Below, in pieces: positions 15,366-25,187 of a stretch of DNA of 36,051 bases. The stretch is taken from positions 1-36,051 of the forward strand of contig JAQULZ010000009.1 in assembly GCA_028718375.1 (NCBI GenBank). The letters run 5' to 3'. Position numbers and translations under genes: made by a program. The notes under the pieces were generated by a model. The model worked only from the letters and a program-made list of their open reading frames with translations, did no database searches and had not been told where the DNA came from. This stretch comes from Victivallaceae bacterium (GTDB lineage: Bacteria; Verrucomicrobiota; Lentisphaeria; Victivallales; Victivallaceae). Within the stretch, counting starts at the first letter, position 1; every line of letters starts with the position of its first letter.

Positions 15366-15417
15366 AAAAAAAATGCCGAATCTTAACCTTTTTTTGCAAA
15401 AGACATTGATTCGGCAT
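15366..15417 (-). terminator. Rho-independent terminator of the four-gene unit
   Basis: On the minus strand ATGCCGAATC (15408-15417) pairs perfectly with GATTCGGCAT (15373-15382) and is followed by eight Ts (15366-15373). It lies 17 bases past the stop of the 436-residue gene, so it ends the 15.4-19.1 kb operon and separates it from the phage replication operon. The loop is 25 bases long. Confidence 0.78.
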
Positions 15418-15433
15418 CAAAAAAATAGAAAAA

Positions 15434-16744
15434 TTACAAATGCCAGTGGACTATTTTTTCGGGAAAATATCCGGGATTATATCCATATCTAATCGTATCA
15501 CGAAAATGTATTGCAAGTAATTCATCGTGAAGGTACATTTTTTCGATAGCAAAGATTACAGCTTTTCTAAATGCGTCTGCGATTCGTTTCATCTGATTCG
15601 CAAGTTTTTTCCGTTGCCCGGCAGGAGCCACTGCTTCGTATATGGCTACGGTAAGGCAATCCAGATCTTTCTGTAACTGTTCCGCCATTGAATTATTTCC
15701 TGATTTTTTTGCTTTTCCCAATTCTTCAGAAATTAACATGGCTTCCTCACGGTATTGTCGGATTGCAGTTTCGTCGGCGATATTATCGGCCCCCGTTACC
15801 GGAGCATCGTGAAGCGAAAAACCTTCTTCAAATTCGTCCATATCCACACGATCGATTGAAATATAATCCTCAGATTCACCGGAGATGCCACGCATTATTT
15901 CAACAACCGGAGTAGCTGTATTTGGCCGCTCCAGCATAAAATGCAGATAGTTTGCGCCGGTATTACCGGTTGTTAACATAAACTTTTCACCACCATCGAA
16001 ACGCATCTCCCACGCATCGCCGCACTTACGGAATATGTTTTCCGGCTCGGGTTCCGGTGCCGGTGCCGACGGCGTTACCAACTGCGCCAAGTTGCATTCC
16101 CGGATTAATTCCAATTCCGTTTGAACATTGAAGTCGAGCACTTCATTCAGCGGCACAAACGCCGATCCCATATCATTTAAGATTTTCTCACTGGTTCCGT
16201 AGATGACTTTCCGGGCGGTTACCAGCAGAATATATGGTTTGTGTTCTGCACAGTTAAGCCGGTAGATCAGGTCCATGATCTCGTGATTCCAGCTTTTCAA
16301 GGTCAAATAAACCGTTGCCGACTTGCTGCCGGACAACGGAACCACACCCAGTTTCCAGGTGTCTTCTTCTTTGCCGAACTCCTCGATATGCGGGATGATT
16401 TTGAATATTTTTACGATCTCCGGCAGCAGGCCGCTGGGTTTGACGGTGAAAAACAGCACGTCGGTTTTTTCAATATCGTATTCCTTCTGCCGCCGTTCCC
16501 GGCATACCGCTTCATATTTACCTTCCCATTCATAGACCTTTCTGAAACCGCAGGACAGATCGCATTGGTCAGGGCAGGTAATAACCTCCGCCATTTTCCC
16601 GGTCGGAGCCAGATATTGTCGTTGCAGCTTGTCAAAATTAAGGCTGTCACCGAGTTTTAAGCGCCAGTCGGCCAGCGCCGCTTCGGCACTCAGGCGTTTA
16701 CTGATAAAAGTCCAGAAATTTTCTGTTTTATTGTCTTTGCTCAT
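15434..16744 (-). CDS. uncharacterised protein with Cys cluster (system partner B)
   Basis: This 436-residue protein is the last gene of the four-gene unit and overlaps its neighbour by 17 bases. The N-terminus (FWTFISKRLSAEAALADWRLKLGDSLNFDKLQRQYLAPTG) is followed by a cysteine cluster with C57, C61, C65 and C81, a possible zinc site. Residues about 95-220 look like a mixed alpha/beta sensor-like domain with LLVTARKV. Pro/Glu-rich residues near 230 form a linker. The C-terminal 120 residues are helical. Its N-terminal part recalls hypothetical bacterial proteins with a conserved cysteine-rich segment of unknown role. I do not know its function. Confidence 0.75.
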   Translation of the reverse strand: MSKDNKTENFWTFISKRLSAEAALADWRLKLGDSLNFDKLQRQYLAPTGKMAEVITCPDQCDLSCGFRKVYEWEGKYEAVCRERRQKEYDIEKTDVLFFTVKPSGLLPEIVKIFKIIPHIEEFGKEEDTWKLGVVPLSGSKSATVYLTLKSWNHEIMDLIYRLNCAEHKPYILLVTARKVIYGTSEKILNDMGSAFVPLNEVLDFNVQTELELIRECNLAQLVTPSAPAPEPEPENIFRKCGDAWEMRFDGGEKFMLTTGNTGANYLHFMLERPNTATPVVEIMRGISGESEDYISIDRVDMDEFEEGFSLHDAPVTGADNIADETAIRQYREEAMLISEELGKAKKSGNNSMAEQLQKDLDCLTVAIYEAVAPAGQRKKLANQMKRIADAFRKAVIFAIEKMYLHDELLAIHFRDTIRYGYNPGYFPEKIVHWHL

Positions 16745-17864
16745 GTTTGAATCCTCTCTTTATCAGCCATTCTTCGATTTTGCGGCCGTCATCGTCATAT
16801 TTAAATTCGGCCAGGTTCCCGGCCTTGATTTTCACCATGCGCACCGCTTTTGAATCCGTGAATTTTACCCGGAATTTGGCGCTGATGATTTTCGCGTTTT
16901 CCAGTAATTTCAGCTTCAGGCCGCTGATAACCTGCATCGCCAGATCACCATGAATAGCGGCAATTTCGCCCTTCGCAGTAGCAAATTTGCATTGCACCAG
17001 CGTAACGGATTCCATACCTTCAATTTCTTTACATTCCAGCGCTTTTTCGCTATCTTTCACCAAAGGCTCCAGCGTAAACACATCGTCGCCGCTGAAAAAC
17101 TCTCGGTCGCCGTAGAACACATATCCGAATATGCTGCGGTAGGCTTCGACGATCCACGGAGCCTTGCGGTAGATCGCCAGCCGAATTTCCGAAATTTTCG
17201 GTCGCAGTATTACAATGTCGAAGCGTTCGGGGCGGTAATATATATTGTTAGTTTTGCCTTCAGGCGTGATTGAACTATCGCGGGTGAGCGGTTCGCCCTT
17301 GCGCAGCAGGAAACAGTATTCGTCCGGCTCCTCGAAAACGACGATCCTGATTGTGCGCCCCCGGCGTTTCCTCTGGAAAATCCGGTTCAACAGCCGGGCG
17401 AGCTTCTGCCGTAGATTACGGCTCGGCGGCGCCATTTGCTGTTTTTTTATGGACTCGCCGTAGAAGTAAATGAATGACCGCGGCACTTTACTGCTGAATT
17501 TGGCGTGAAGCTGTTCCAGCTTTTTAGGTTCATTAAGCCAGAGCAGTAAGGCCAAGTCGGCGGCCGAAACATCGTCGCCAAGTTTAGCTGAATACGGCTT
17601 ATCGCCGACCACGTCCTGCAGCAGATCGAAATTGCGGTCGGCGGACATTTCGTCAATCAAAGCCAGGGCATCGAACATCCTGGTATTGATTTTACCTGTC
17701 GGCGAGGCTAGTTGCCGACCCAGTTTGTCATAATCAACGGTTCCGTTATCTTTCAGACCAATACCAAATTCCGGAAAACGGTGCAGGAACGCCAGCAGCA
17801 GTTTCGGTGCGACATAACGTAAGAATTCCGGCTTTGAAAACCGGCGTAAATTATAGATTTTCAT
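16728..17864 (-). CDS. uncharacterised helical-domain protein (system partner A)
   Basis: The start at 17864 (378 residues) has GGAG five bases upstream; a start at 17936 is less likely. Residues about 7-145 are helical, with RRFSKPEFLRYVAPKLLLAF, FDALALIDEMSADRNFDLL, ADLALLLWLNEPKKLEQLHA and RSFIYFYG. I recall this order of motifs in hypothetical proteins of diverse bacteria, without an assigned function. Residues about 180-375 form a mixed domain rich in basic residues (RKRRGRTIRIVVF). It overlaps the cysteine-cluster protein, so the pair is coupled and probably acts together. Nucleic-acid binding is possible but unproven. Confidence 0.75.
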   Translation of the reverse strand: MKIYNLRRFSKPEFLRYVAPKLLLAFLHRFPEFGIGLKDNGTVDYDKLGRQLASPTGKINTRMFDALALIDEMSADRNFDLLQDVVGDKPYSAKLGDDVSAADLALLLWLNEPKKLEQLHAKFSSKVPRSFIYFYGESIKKQQMAPPSRNLRQKLARLLNRIFQRKRRGRTIRIVVFEEPDEYCFLLRKGEPLTRDSSITPEGKTNNIYYRPERFDIVILRPKISEIRLAIYRKAPWIVEAYRSIFGYVFYGDREFFSGDDVFTLEPLVKDSEKALECKEIEGMESVTLVQCKFATAKGEIAAIHGDLAMQVISGLKLKLLENAKIISAKFRVKFTDSKAVRMVKIKAGNLAEFKYDDDGRKIEEWLIKRGFKHEQRQ

Positions 17865-17964
17865 ACGACTCCAAAATGCAAGAGCCGCAGAATGCCAACG
17901 GAAACAGCTCGGAGGAGAGAAACAAGCCATTTCCATTCAGACATTCATGCGGCAAGTTTAAGAA

Positions 17965-18645
17965 TTATTCGTCGTTGTCCTTTTGCTGGAGCGCGACGAT
18001 AATACCACTCCAGATATCCTGCATTATTTTGGATTTCGACGCGCGCGAATTTCCTGAAAGCTTATCCGCAGCTTCTTTCAGACCCGCTTCAAGCTCGGCG
18101 AGGCGTTCTTCCTCGGGCTTATCCCAAGCTTTGTAGAGCTCGATCAGGGCCAGCCTGACCTCTTTGATGGCCTTTACGTAGAATGCGAGTTTTGTATTGA
18201 CTAGGCGTTCCAGAGCGTCATGGAGCGCCGTTTCCAAAGCGTCCAGGCACGAATTTCCGGTTGCCCGGTGTTTAGGCAGACGCTGGTATTCCGGCTTTGC
18301 TTTTTCCTTCGGCTTCTGCTTACGCTTCGGTTTGGGGGCAGAAATCGGCTGCGGTTCAGGAGCCGGCTCGGGTTTGGCAGATTCAGGAGGAGTTTTCGTC
18401 ACTTCGGGGTTCTCCGGCGAATCGGTTTTATCTGACTTTGGCGGATTAAAAATTCCCGCTATCCATTGATGAAGTTGTTTCATAACTTCCAGCCTGGCTT
18501 CAACCTGCTCTTCAATATTTTTGAGCCGTTCGATCTCAGCTTCAATCGGCTGCAAAAACGGATTACACGGCTTTCCCTCCCGGTCTCTACGGACCATATC
18601 TCTCAGGATTTCGTCTGCCAGTCCGGCAAAAATAAGACGTAACAT
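17965..18645 (-). CDS. coiled-coil protein with Pro/Lys-rich linker
   Basis: This 226-residue protein starts behind AAGAAGGAA. It has a short helical N-terminus (LRLIFAGLADEILRDMVRR), a likely coiled coil near residues 30-65 (IEAEIERLKNIEEQVEARLEV), a long Pro/Lys/Glu-rich disordered linker (about 70-125), and a charged helical C-terminus. It looks like a structural or scaffold protein rather than an enzyme. It is the second gene of the four-gene unit. No family was recognised. Confidence 0.7.
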   Translation of the reverse strand: MLRLIFAGLADEILRDMVRRDREGKPCNPFLQPIEAEIERLKNIEEQVEARLEVMKQLHQWIAGIFNPPKSDKTDSPENPEVTKTPPESAKPEPAPEPQPISAPKPKRKQKPKEKAKPEYQRLPKHRATGNSCLDALETALHDALERLVNTKLAFYVKAIKEVRLALIELYKAWDKPEEERLAELEAGLKEAADKLSGNSRASKSKIMQDIWSGIIVALQQKDNDE

Positions 18646-18761
18646 AATTTGATTCCTTCTTTATTCATGTTAATTGGTTTTAAGTTAATCGGGCGGATTT
18701 GTGCGGCCCGCCCATACCGCGTGGTTGTTATTTCATAGGCATTCCTCCGGTTTATGTTTTT

Positions 18762-19082
18762 TTATTTGAAATTCATTTTGATTTTCTCCAGAAACCCGGT
18801 GATTTCATCTCCCAGCTTTTTGAAATCTTCCGACTTGAAAGAACGCTCGGGGTCTTTGAGAAATCCCGCAACTTTTTCCAGTGTGGAAACCAGTTCGTCC
18901 GTAACCGCCTCTTCAGATTTTTCTTCTTTTTCGCTCAATGCCCCCCGCAAGCCTCTGCGCAACTCGCCGGCTTCGTAACAAGAGCTGGCACTGCGGCTGT
19001 CGTTCAAAACCCCAATTGCATTCATGGCCAGTTGTTTCAGTTTTCTGTGGATTCGAGAACCGTCCATCACATGTTTTTTCAT
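18762..19082 (-). CDS. small charged helical protein
   Basis: The 106-residue protein is the first gene of the four-gene unit, starting behind AAGGATC. It is rich in Glu, Lys and Leu and predicted to be helical throughout (LKQLAMNAIGVLNDSRS, SEKEEKSEEAVTDELVSTLEKVAGFL, DFKKLGDEITGFLEKIKMNF). No enzyme motif is visible. It may bind the other three proteins or nucleic acid. A strong hairpin lies about 90 bases upstream. Confidence 0.65.
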   Translation of the reverse strand: MKKHVMDGSRIHRKLKQLAMNAIGVLNDSRSASSCYEAGELRRGLRGALSEKEEKSEEAVTDELVSTLEKVAGFLKDPERSFKSEDFKKLGDEITGFLEKIKMNFK

Positions 19083-19158
19083 CTTGATCCTTTATGTTTT
19101 TGTTTTTTGTGATGTGATTTTTTCGGGATGCGGACAGTTTCCGAACCGTTTTGAAGAC

Positions 19159-19207
19159 AAAAAAAAAGCGCGCCGGAAAGTGTATAAATACACCATTTCC
19201 GGCACGC
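19159..19207 (-). terminator. long hairpin with nine-T run, upstream of the four-gene unit
   Basis: GCGCGCCGGAAA (19168-19179) pairs with TTTCCGGCACGC (19196-19207) with one mismatch, and GTGTA/TACAC extends the stem inside. On the minus strand it ends in nine Ts (19159-19167). The plus strand also shows CTTTTGTT after it. It should stop transcripts arriving from the right, although no minus-strand protein gene is seen there. Confidence 0.75.
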
Positions 19208-19742
19208 CTTTTGTTAGAAGAATAAAGCTTCTTTAAGCTTTTTATTTCCTTCAAGCGATGCCTGCTGACAGCCCTTTCCCCAAAAATAATTTCAGGGACA
19301 ATACTGCCCGCCGTTTTTATCGCTTATTTATATATCACATTGTTTCACCTCGTTATTATTCCAGTTTTCCACTATGGTATGCGGCCTTCACTTCTTCAAG
19401 ATGCAGGCCCACTACCGTTTATCGTTAGAAATCTTTCAATTCCTGTTACTTGTTCAAGCATGATCTACTATTATTTTATCATTGTCAAACAATGGGTATT
19501 TATTTGACATACTTTTTTAACCTGTACCAAGATATAAAACTCAAGTGGATTCATTCGGCTGACTGTCGCCATAATTTTGAATATCCCCCCATTTTTGTCA
19601 TTTTTCCAAACCCGGTGATTGAAATCAATAACGAGCCCTTATTTTATTTCTCCGTGTAGCCCATTTTACAATCGGCAAACTCAAAAAACATCCATGACAT
19701 ATCTTCTTTATATTATAAAAATACCTTATTTGGGGTAAAAGT
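19208..19742. other. AT-rich stretch with no supported gene
   Basis: The only frames here (for example 19450-19659 plus) have no ribosome site or family resemblance. On the minus strand there are short broken frames, one ending HLEEVKAAYHSGKLE, and an AACGAGGTGAAACAATG site that meets a stop at once, which could be a decayed gene. A CATTGT-CAA-ACAATG palindrome lies at 19481-19495. The phage/glycan-locus boundary probably falls in this stretch. Confidence 0.5.
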
Positions 19743-19755
19743 CGTAAAATTTACG
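19743..19755 (+). promoter_or_regulatory. palindromic candidate operator
   Basis: CGTAAA-A-TTTACG sits nine bases upstream of the -35 box of the glycan-locus promoter. A GntR/LacI-type regulator such as the one encoded just downstream could bind it, but no footprint or matching second site was found. Confidence 0.35.
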
Positions 19756-19764
19756 GAACCGCTA

Positions 19765-19793
19765 TTGACATCTGGCTATTCTCAGGTTAATAT
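19765..19793 (+). promoter_or_regulatory. strong promoter of the glycan locus
   Basis: TTGACA (19765-19770) and TAATAT (19788-19793) are separated by 17 bases, very close to the sigma-70 consensus. Transcription should start near 19800, leaving a leader of about 100 bases before the regulator gene at 19902. Confidence 0.75.
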
Positions 19794-19901
19794 ATAGATA
19801 TATAGCAATAAAGCAATATAAAAAGGTTAAATTTTGAAAAAATATTTGTTGAAAAAGTATAGCAGGGGTTGATGGGAGGTTTTTTAAGAAGGATTTAATT
19901 C

Positions 19902-21116
19902 ATGTCAATGTTGTTCAACAAAAAAATCGGAAAGATACCCGATGAAAAAACGGCAGTACAAACTATGGATAGAACGAAATTTATTCAATCTAACAGTTTG
20001 CGGTCTGTCGCAGACGCCAGCAGCCCGATTCCCAAATATCACCAGTTGGCCGTGGCAATAGCGAACTATATAAAAAAGGAAAAGTTAACGTCCGGGGATA
20101 AACTTCCCCCTGAGCGGGAATTGGCTGATCGTTTTCAGGTAAGTTACTTAACGGCAAGACAGGCGGTGGCTTCATTAGAGAAGAATGGAATTTTGAAGCG
20201 TATTCACGGCAAAGGAACATTCGTATCTACTCCGCAGGAATTAAAAAAAAGACAAATTCAGTTTATATTTTTTAATCTTGATTTCTATGTCAGTAAAATC
20301 ATCGAGGGGATTGAACGTTGTGCAGCTCCTTTCGGCCATCATCTTATTGTCCGGGATTGCAGTTTTGACCTTGCAAATGAAAAAAAAGCGCTCAGGGAAA
20401 TAGTAAATTTTTCGAATAACGGATTAATTTTGTATCCCGGATTGAAAAATTCAGAGAATAATCTGGAAACCCTTAAATATCTTTATAAAGAGAAATATCC
20501 GTTTGTATTGGTCGACCGTTTTTTTGAAGAACTGGACTCATCATATGTCGTTGTGGATGATTTTGAGGGAGGATATTTGGCCGCCAAACATCTGGTGTCC
20601 ATCGGCGGTAAAAATATAGTTTGTCTTTCGTCCGCCGGTATCAACAGTTCCTCGATGAGAAACCGAATAAACGGTTATAAGCAGGCTCTCGCCGATGCCA
20701 ATATATTTTATGATGAGAATTCCATAAGGCATATTCATTTTACTAAAAATATTTTAAATGAAAATATAGAAGAAATAAGAGATATTATCAAAAACTGGCT
20801 TAAAGAAAAAGGCAAACCGATCGCGGTATTTGCCACGGGGGATATTATAGCGTTTGTAATTTTAAGAGTGGCTTTTGAAATGGGTTTAAAAGTGCCGGGG
20901 GATATCGCGATTGTAGGATACGGCGATATCGATACCGCAGAATTACAGGTAGTGCCTTTGACCACCGTAAAGATTCCCATGCGGAAAATAGGAGAAGAGG
21001 CGGCTAGGATCCTGCTGGATGAAATGGCCGGGAAAATGCTGCCGGCGCAACGCATTGCTCTGCGTCCGGAGCTTATTGTAAGGAAATCCTGTGGAGCTTA
21101 TTTAAAGGGATACTGA
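19902..21116 (+). CDS. GntR/LacI-type hybrid transcriptional regulator
   Basis: The 404-residue protein starts behind AGAAGGA. Residues about 41-110 are a GntR winged helix (PKYHQLAVAIANYIKKEKL, DKLPPERELADRFQVSYLTA, GKGTFV). Residues about 115-400 are a LacI/periplasmic-binding sensor: FVLVDRF, VVVDDFEGGYLAAKHL, then FATGDIIAFVILRVAFEMGL and GDIAIVGYGDID. Its first 40 residues are extra and unassigned. It probably controls the following operon in response to a sugar. Its stop shares a base with the next start (TGATG). Confidence 0.9.
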   Translation: MSMLFNKKIGKIPDEKTAVQTMDRTKFIQSNSLRSVADASSPIPKYHQLAVAIANYIKKEKLTSGDKLPPERELADRFQVSYLTARQAVASLEKNGILKRIHGKGTFVSTPQELKKRQIQFIFFNLDFYVSKIIEGIERCAAPFGHHLIVRDCSFDLANEKKALREIVNFSNNGLILYPGLKNSENNLETLKYLYKEKYPFVLVDRFFEELDSSYVVVDDFEGGYLAAKHLVSIGGKNIVCLSSAGINSSSMRNRINGYKQALADANIFYDENSIRHIHFTKNILNENIEEIRDIIKNWLKEKGKPIAVFATGDIIAFVILRVAFEMGLKVPGDIAIVGYGDIDTAELQVVPLTTVKIPMRKIGEEAARILLDEMAGKMLPAQRIALRPELIVRKSCGAYLKGY

Positions 21117-21922
21117 TGAAAACAGCCTGTAACAACGCCTTGAAAAATGATTATCATATCCATACCTACTTATCGGCTTGCTGCAGCGATAGAAACGGAA
21201 TGCGTCCGGATAAAATTATCAATAGAACCGAGAAATTGGGCTATGAATGTATCGGTTTTTCGGATCATTATTGGCTCGATGGTTTCAATTCAGTTTTAAA
21301 GTTGAAAAAAGACCTGGGCGAATTGAAGAAAGACACTGCAACTAAAGTCCTGCTGGGCTGTGAAGCTGATTTGATCTCGGAAAACCGGACGACCATAACC
21401 CGGAAGGAAATAACCGATTTAAAACTGGATTTCGTTATTCTGGCAACGAATCATTTTCACCTTGACGTGGTTGAGAAACCCGGGAGCGGAAGTCCCCGGG
21501 CCGCAGCGGAACACTGGCTTAAATTTCTCCGGGCCGGAATTCTTTCCGGGCTTGCCGATATTATTCCCCATCCGATTCTGAATTTGTATAACGCCCTGGG
21601 CAATATGGATGCCGTTATGGATACGGTAAAGGATGAGGAGATTTTTGAAGTGCTGGAACTGGCAGCCGCAAAACATGTGGCAATGGATATAAATCCCCGT
21701 TTATTCACTAATCCGCTCTGGAGCGCGGATATACAGATACGTTTTTACGGTCTCTGCAAAAAAGCCGGGGTGAAAATAGCCCCGGCAAGCGACGCCCATG
21801 CTTTGGACGAAATTGGAGATACGCTGAAACTGGCTCCCTGGATTGCCCGGATCGGGCTTGACGACAGTGATTTTATCAACGCCGCGTGGCTCGAAGTTCG
21901 TAAAAGGAAAAAATATGAATAG
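21116..21922 (+). CDS. PHP-domain metal-dependent phosphoesterase
   Basis: At 268 residues it shows the PHP metal ligands in order: DYHIHTYLS (H14, H16), GFSDHYW (D50, H51), GCEADL (E83), ATNHFH (H113, H115), IIPHP (H152) and PASDAHAL (D226, H228). The family includes histidinol-phosphatase and polymerase-linked phosphoesterases; the overall layout fits a histidinol-phosphatase-like or sugar-phosphate enzyme. The substrate is unknown. It overlaps the regulator stop by one base and the following hydrolase by 8, so it is in the same operon and may release phosphate from a sugar product. Confidence 0.88.
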   Translation: MKTACNNALKNDYHIHTYLSACCSDRNGMRPDKIINRTEKLGYECIGFSDHYWLDGFNSVLKLKKDLGELKKDTATKVLLGCEADLISENRTTITRKEITDLKLDFVILATNHFHLDVVEKPGSGSPRAAAEHWLKFLRAGILSGLADIIPHPILNLYNALGNMDAVMDTVKDEEIFEVLELAAAKHVAMDINPRLFTNPLWSADIQIRFYGLCKKAGVKIAPASDAHALDEIGDTLKLAPWIARIGLDDSDFINAAWLEVRKRKKYE

Positions 21923-24900
21923 GGAAAATTCCAAAACCGCCGTTCTATATGACCGGGCCTTTGCCGCCTTGGACGGGAATAATGCTTTTGCCCTCATCAG
22001 AGAAGCCTTTTCGGTTCTGAAGGATGTCGAATTCCTGTCCGCGGCGGAACTGACGGAAAAACTGGACAGAACGCACTACGGTCTCCTGGTCAATCCCTAC
22101 GGACCGTATTTCCCCAAGAACGCCTGGAACAAAATAATCGCATTCCTCGAAGACGGCGGAAATTTTTTAAATATCGGCGAATTGCCTTTCCTGAATCCGC
22201 TGGTTCAGGATGAAGCCGGCTGGCGGACGGAAGAAAAACAGTTTTGTTATCTGAAAGAATTGTATCTGAATTATTACGCCCGGGTTAAGAAAGATAAAAT
22301 TTCCTGTTTCGAAGCCGGGGAGGCCGGCTTTTCGGAAATGGCCCGGAAACTCGCCCCGGCGGATTGTTGCTGTCTGCTTACACGGTTCAGCGACAGATAT
22401 GATATCAGGGACGAGCCCGGTTCTTCCGGTCCCCGGGACGCAGTATTGCAGCCGCTGGTTTACGCTCTGGATGCGGCGAAGAGAATAGTAGCGGCCCCGG
22501 TGGTTGCGATTGAAAGGCGCCAGGGGCGTTTCGCCGGGGGAAAATGGGTATTCGTCACTTTGGTTCCGGAGAAGGATTTCTACGCTTCGGCGGCGGGAAA
22601 AAACCTGGTAAAATGCCTGGCGGAGTTTGCCGCCGGGAAAGTATTGGAGTTCGAAATCCGTCCCGAGTTCGCAAATTATTATCCGGGAGAAAAACCGCAA
22701 CTGCTGTTACACTTAAAAAGTTTTTCACCAGTAAACGAAAATTTTACGGCAGAACTGACGATTACCGGGGACGGCGGGAAAATCAGGCGGCGAACCGGTA
22801 AAATATCGCCGGGACAGAATCCGTTTTTTTTGCGGATCGATCCGGATATGACGGTTAAACCGGGATTTTACACGGTATCCGCCGTCTTGAAGAACAGCAC
22901 GGGGATCGTGAAAAAATATCGCACCGGTTTCTGGGGATTCGATCCCGGTTTACTGGAAGCTGGAGAAGCCGTCAGCTGCGGCGAAAATTATTTTGTCAAA
23001 GGAGGCCGGCCGTATCCGGTGATCGGGACTACCTATATGTCGAGCGAAAGTCACCGGAAATTCCTGTTTGACCCCAATCCCTATGTATGGGACAAGGATT
23101 TCCGGCGGATGAAGGAAGCCGGAATAACCATGGTGCGTACGGGAATTTGGACGGGGATACGCCATATTATGTTTGACGCCGGAGTGGCGGATGAAGCGGT
23201 AATGCGCGCGCTTGATGCTTTCCTGATGACCGCCCGTAGATATGATATTACGGTGATCTTCACTTTTTTCACCTTTTTCCCGGAAGCCTGGAATGGCGAG
23301 AACCCCTATCTGGACCCGCGCAGCATTCAGGCGCAGAAGGAATACGTTGCAGCGATAGTTCAGAGATACAAAGACGTAAAACAAATAATCTGGGATCTGA
23401 TAAACGAACCTTGTTTCGGCAATCCCCGGTATCTTTTCAAACTTTATCCCAATTATGACGATTTTGAGAAAAAAGCCTGGCGGGACTGGCTCAGAACCAG
23501 ACACGGGTCGATCAGCGCATTACAGGCAAAATGGCGCTGTACGCCGACGGAATTCGAAGATTTCACCGAAATCGAGCTGCCTCCGCTTAGCGATTTCGCC
23601 GTTCACCGCTTCAATGACCAGTTCATTCACATGGACATAAAGCCCATGCGCGCCGCCGAATACCGGCTTTTTACCCAATACGCTTTCAGTAACTGGGTAA
23701 AAACGATGAAAACAACGATCAGGAATTCAGGAAGCAGAGCCTTGATTACCGCGGGTGCCCAGGGGGAACAGGGGCTGGTCGAAGATCCCTGTCCAATGTT
23801 TTATGCCGAAAACCTGGATTTCACCTGTGTTCATTCCTGGGTATTGAATGACGATTTGCTTACGGATTCGCTGCTGGCAAAAGTCGCTTCGTGTCCGATG
23901 CTGGTACAGGAAACCGGCGTAATGTATCAGGAAAACCCGGACGGTTCCATCAGATACTCGGAAGCTGACGACAGCAGGCTGCTGGAGCGGAAGCTGGCCT
24001 ACGCTTTCGGCGGCAACGCGGCCGGCGCCGTCCAATGGCAGTGGGAAACGAACGTTTATAAAAAAGTTCACCATGAAACCGGCCTGACCCGCGCTGATTC
24101 ATCGGAAAAACCGCAGTTGGAAACGCTGCGCCTGGCGGCGGCTTTCATTAAATTTTCAGGCCGGTATTTTAAGGACAAAAAGGACGAAAAAGTGCTCGTC
24201 GTCATACCTTCCTCCCAAATGTTCTCAGCCCGGGAAGCCGCAATTAAAGCCGTCCAGAAATGCCTGAGGGTGATCCACCACTATAATCTGACCCCGGCCA
24301 GTTGTGTCGGGGAATACAGTCTCTCAAGTATAAAAATTCCTCCCCCCCTGCTCATTCTTCCCGCCGCGAGAACCTTCTCCGCTGCGGCCTGGAAGCAACT
24401 GCTTGAACTGGTCAATGCCGGTAGCACGCTGCTGCTTACCGGGTATATCGAAAGCAATGAATACCGGCAACGTGAAGACCGGTTCCACCAATGGGGTATG
24501 ACAAGCATTTGCCGGCCGGTTGTCCGGGAAGAGTTGGTCACTATCGGGGATAAAGAAATGCGCCTGACCTTTGAACGGGACGGGTTCATATACGCGGACA
24601 AGGGGGTGATCGAAGGCCGCGAAACGGAAAACCTCCGGGAAATGTCTCTCGGCAAGGGGAAAATAATTTACTGCACCCATCCGGTTGAAGTCGCGAACGA
24701 CGCCGAACCCGTGGCCGGATTATATCAATACGCCCTGGAAAGAACTGCGTTGAAACTGGAACCGCCGTTTACCATGAAAAACCCGGATCCGACTGTATTG
24801 ATCCGCCCCGTAATATTTGGCGACAGCATATTGTACAACGTCATTTCTGAAAACAGCAGGAAAAGGACGGTTGAGTTTGTTGACCAGACGACCCGAACCA

Positions 24901-25187
24901 AAATAAAATTAACACTTCATCCGCAGCGGAGCGCAATGTTTTTCATAGGACGGCCCAACGGCGAACTGCTGACAGCTTGGGTGCATGATGATTTGCAGGT
25001 CGGCAAAATGCGGCTGGCTCCCGGAGGAAACGTCGCGATTGCCGTTTCGGAAAATGAGATTTCATATATGACCGGTACCGGAACCAAAATTTCACTGGTT
25101 CCGGATAGCAATAAAAATAAAATAAATCTTCGGACAAAATCTCTTTTTGCCGAAGAAAAATTTCAAAAAAGGAGGAAATTATCATGA
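21915..25187 (+). CDS. clan GH-A glycoside hydrolase-like protein, 1090 residues
   Basis: The start at 21915 has AAAGGA upstream and overlaps the PHP stop by 8 bases; a start at 21843 is in-frame but lies inside the PHP gene. Residues about 370-700 form a TIM barrel with typical clan GH-A residues: E498 in WDLINEPC as acid/base and E666 in LVQETGV as nucleophile, and [14 protein letters not shown] between. N-terminal residues 20-270 and the C-terminal region resemble amidotransferase-like and beta-rich accessory domains, as in GH42-like proteins. No signal peptide is seen, so the enzyme is probably cytoplasmic. Codon and GC use is richer in G+C than the following genes. Confidence 0.82.
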   Translation: MNRENSKTAVLYDRAFAALDGNNAFALIREAFSVLKDVEFLSAAELTEKLDRTHYGLLVNPYGPYFPKNAWNKIIAFLEDGGNFLNIGELPFLNPLVQDEAGWRTEEKQFCYLKELYLNYYARVKKDKISCFEAGEAGFSEMARKLAPADCCCLLTRFSDRYDIRDEPGSSGPRDAVLQPLVYALDAAKRIVAAPVVAIERRQGRFAGGKWVFVTLVPEKDFYASAAGKNLVKCLAEFAAGKVLEFEIRPEFANYYPGEKPQLLLHLKSFSPVNENFTAELTITGDGGKIRRRTGKISPGQNPFFLRIDPDMTVKPGFYTVSAVLKNSTGIVKKYRTGFWGFDPGLLEAGEAVSCGENYFVKGGRPYPVIGTTYMSSESHRKFLFDPNPYVWDKDFRRMKEAGITMVRTGIWTGIRHIMFDAGVADEAVMRALDAFLMTARRYDITVIFTFFTFFPEAWNGENPYLDPRSIQAQKEYVAAIVQRYKDVKQIIWDLINEPCFGNPRYLFKLYPNYDDFEKKAWRDWLRTRHGSISALQAKWRCTPTEFEDFTEIELPPLSDFAVHRFNDQFIHMDIKPMRAAEYRLFTQYAFSNWVKTMKTTIRNSGSRALITAGAQGEQGLVEDPCPMFYAENLDFTCVHSWVLNDDLLTDSLLAKVASCPMLVQETGVMYQENPDGSIRYSEADDSRLLERKLAYAFGGNAAGAVQWQWETNVYKKVHHETGLTRADSSEKPQLETLRLAAAFIKFSGRYFKDKKDEKVLVVIPSSQMFSAREAAIKAVQKCLRVIHHYNLTPASCVGEYSLSSIKIPPPLLILPAARTFSAAAWKQLLELVNAGSTLLLTGYIESNEYRQREDRFHQWGMTSICRPVVREELVTIGDKEMRLTFERDGFIYADKGVIEGRETENLREMSLGKGKIIYCTHPVEVANDAEPVAGLYQYALERTALKLEPPFTMKNPDPTVLIRPVIFGDSILYNVISENSRKRTVEFVDQTTRTKIKLTLHPQRSAMFFIGRPNGELLTAWVHDDLQVGKMRLAPGGNVAIAVSENEISYMTGTGTKISLVPDSNKNKINLRTKSLFAEEKFQKRRKLS

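Noticed and set aside
19450-19659. 69-residue plus-strand frame before the glycan promoter
   Set aside because: AT-rich, no ribosome site and no family resemblance.
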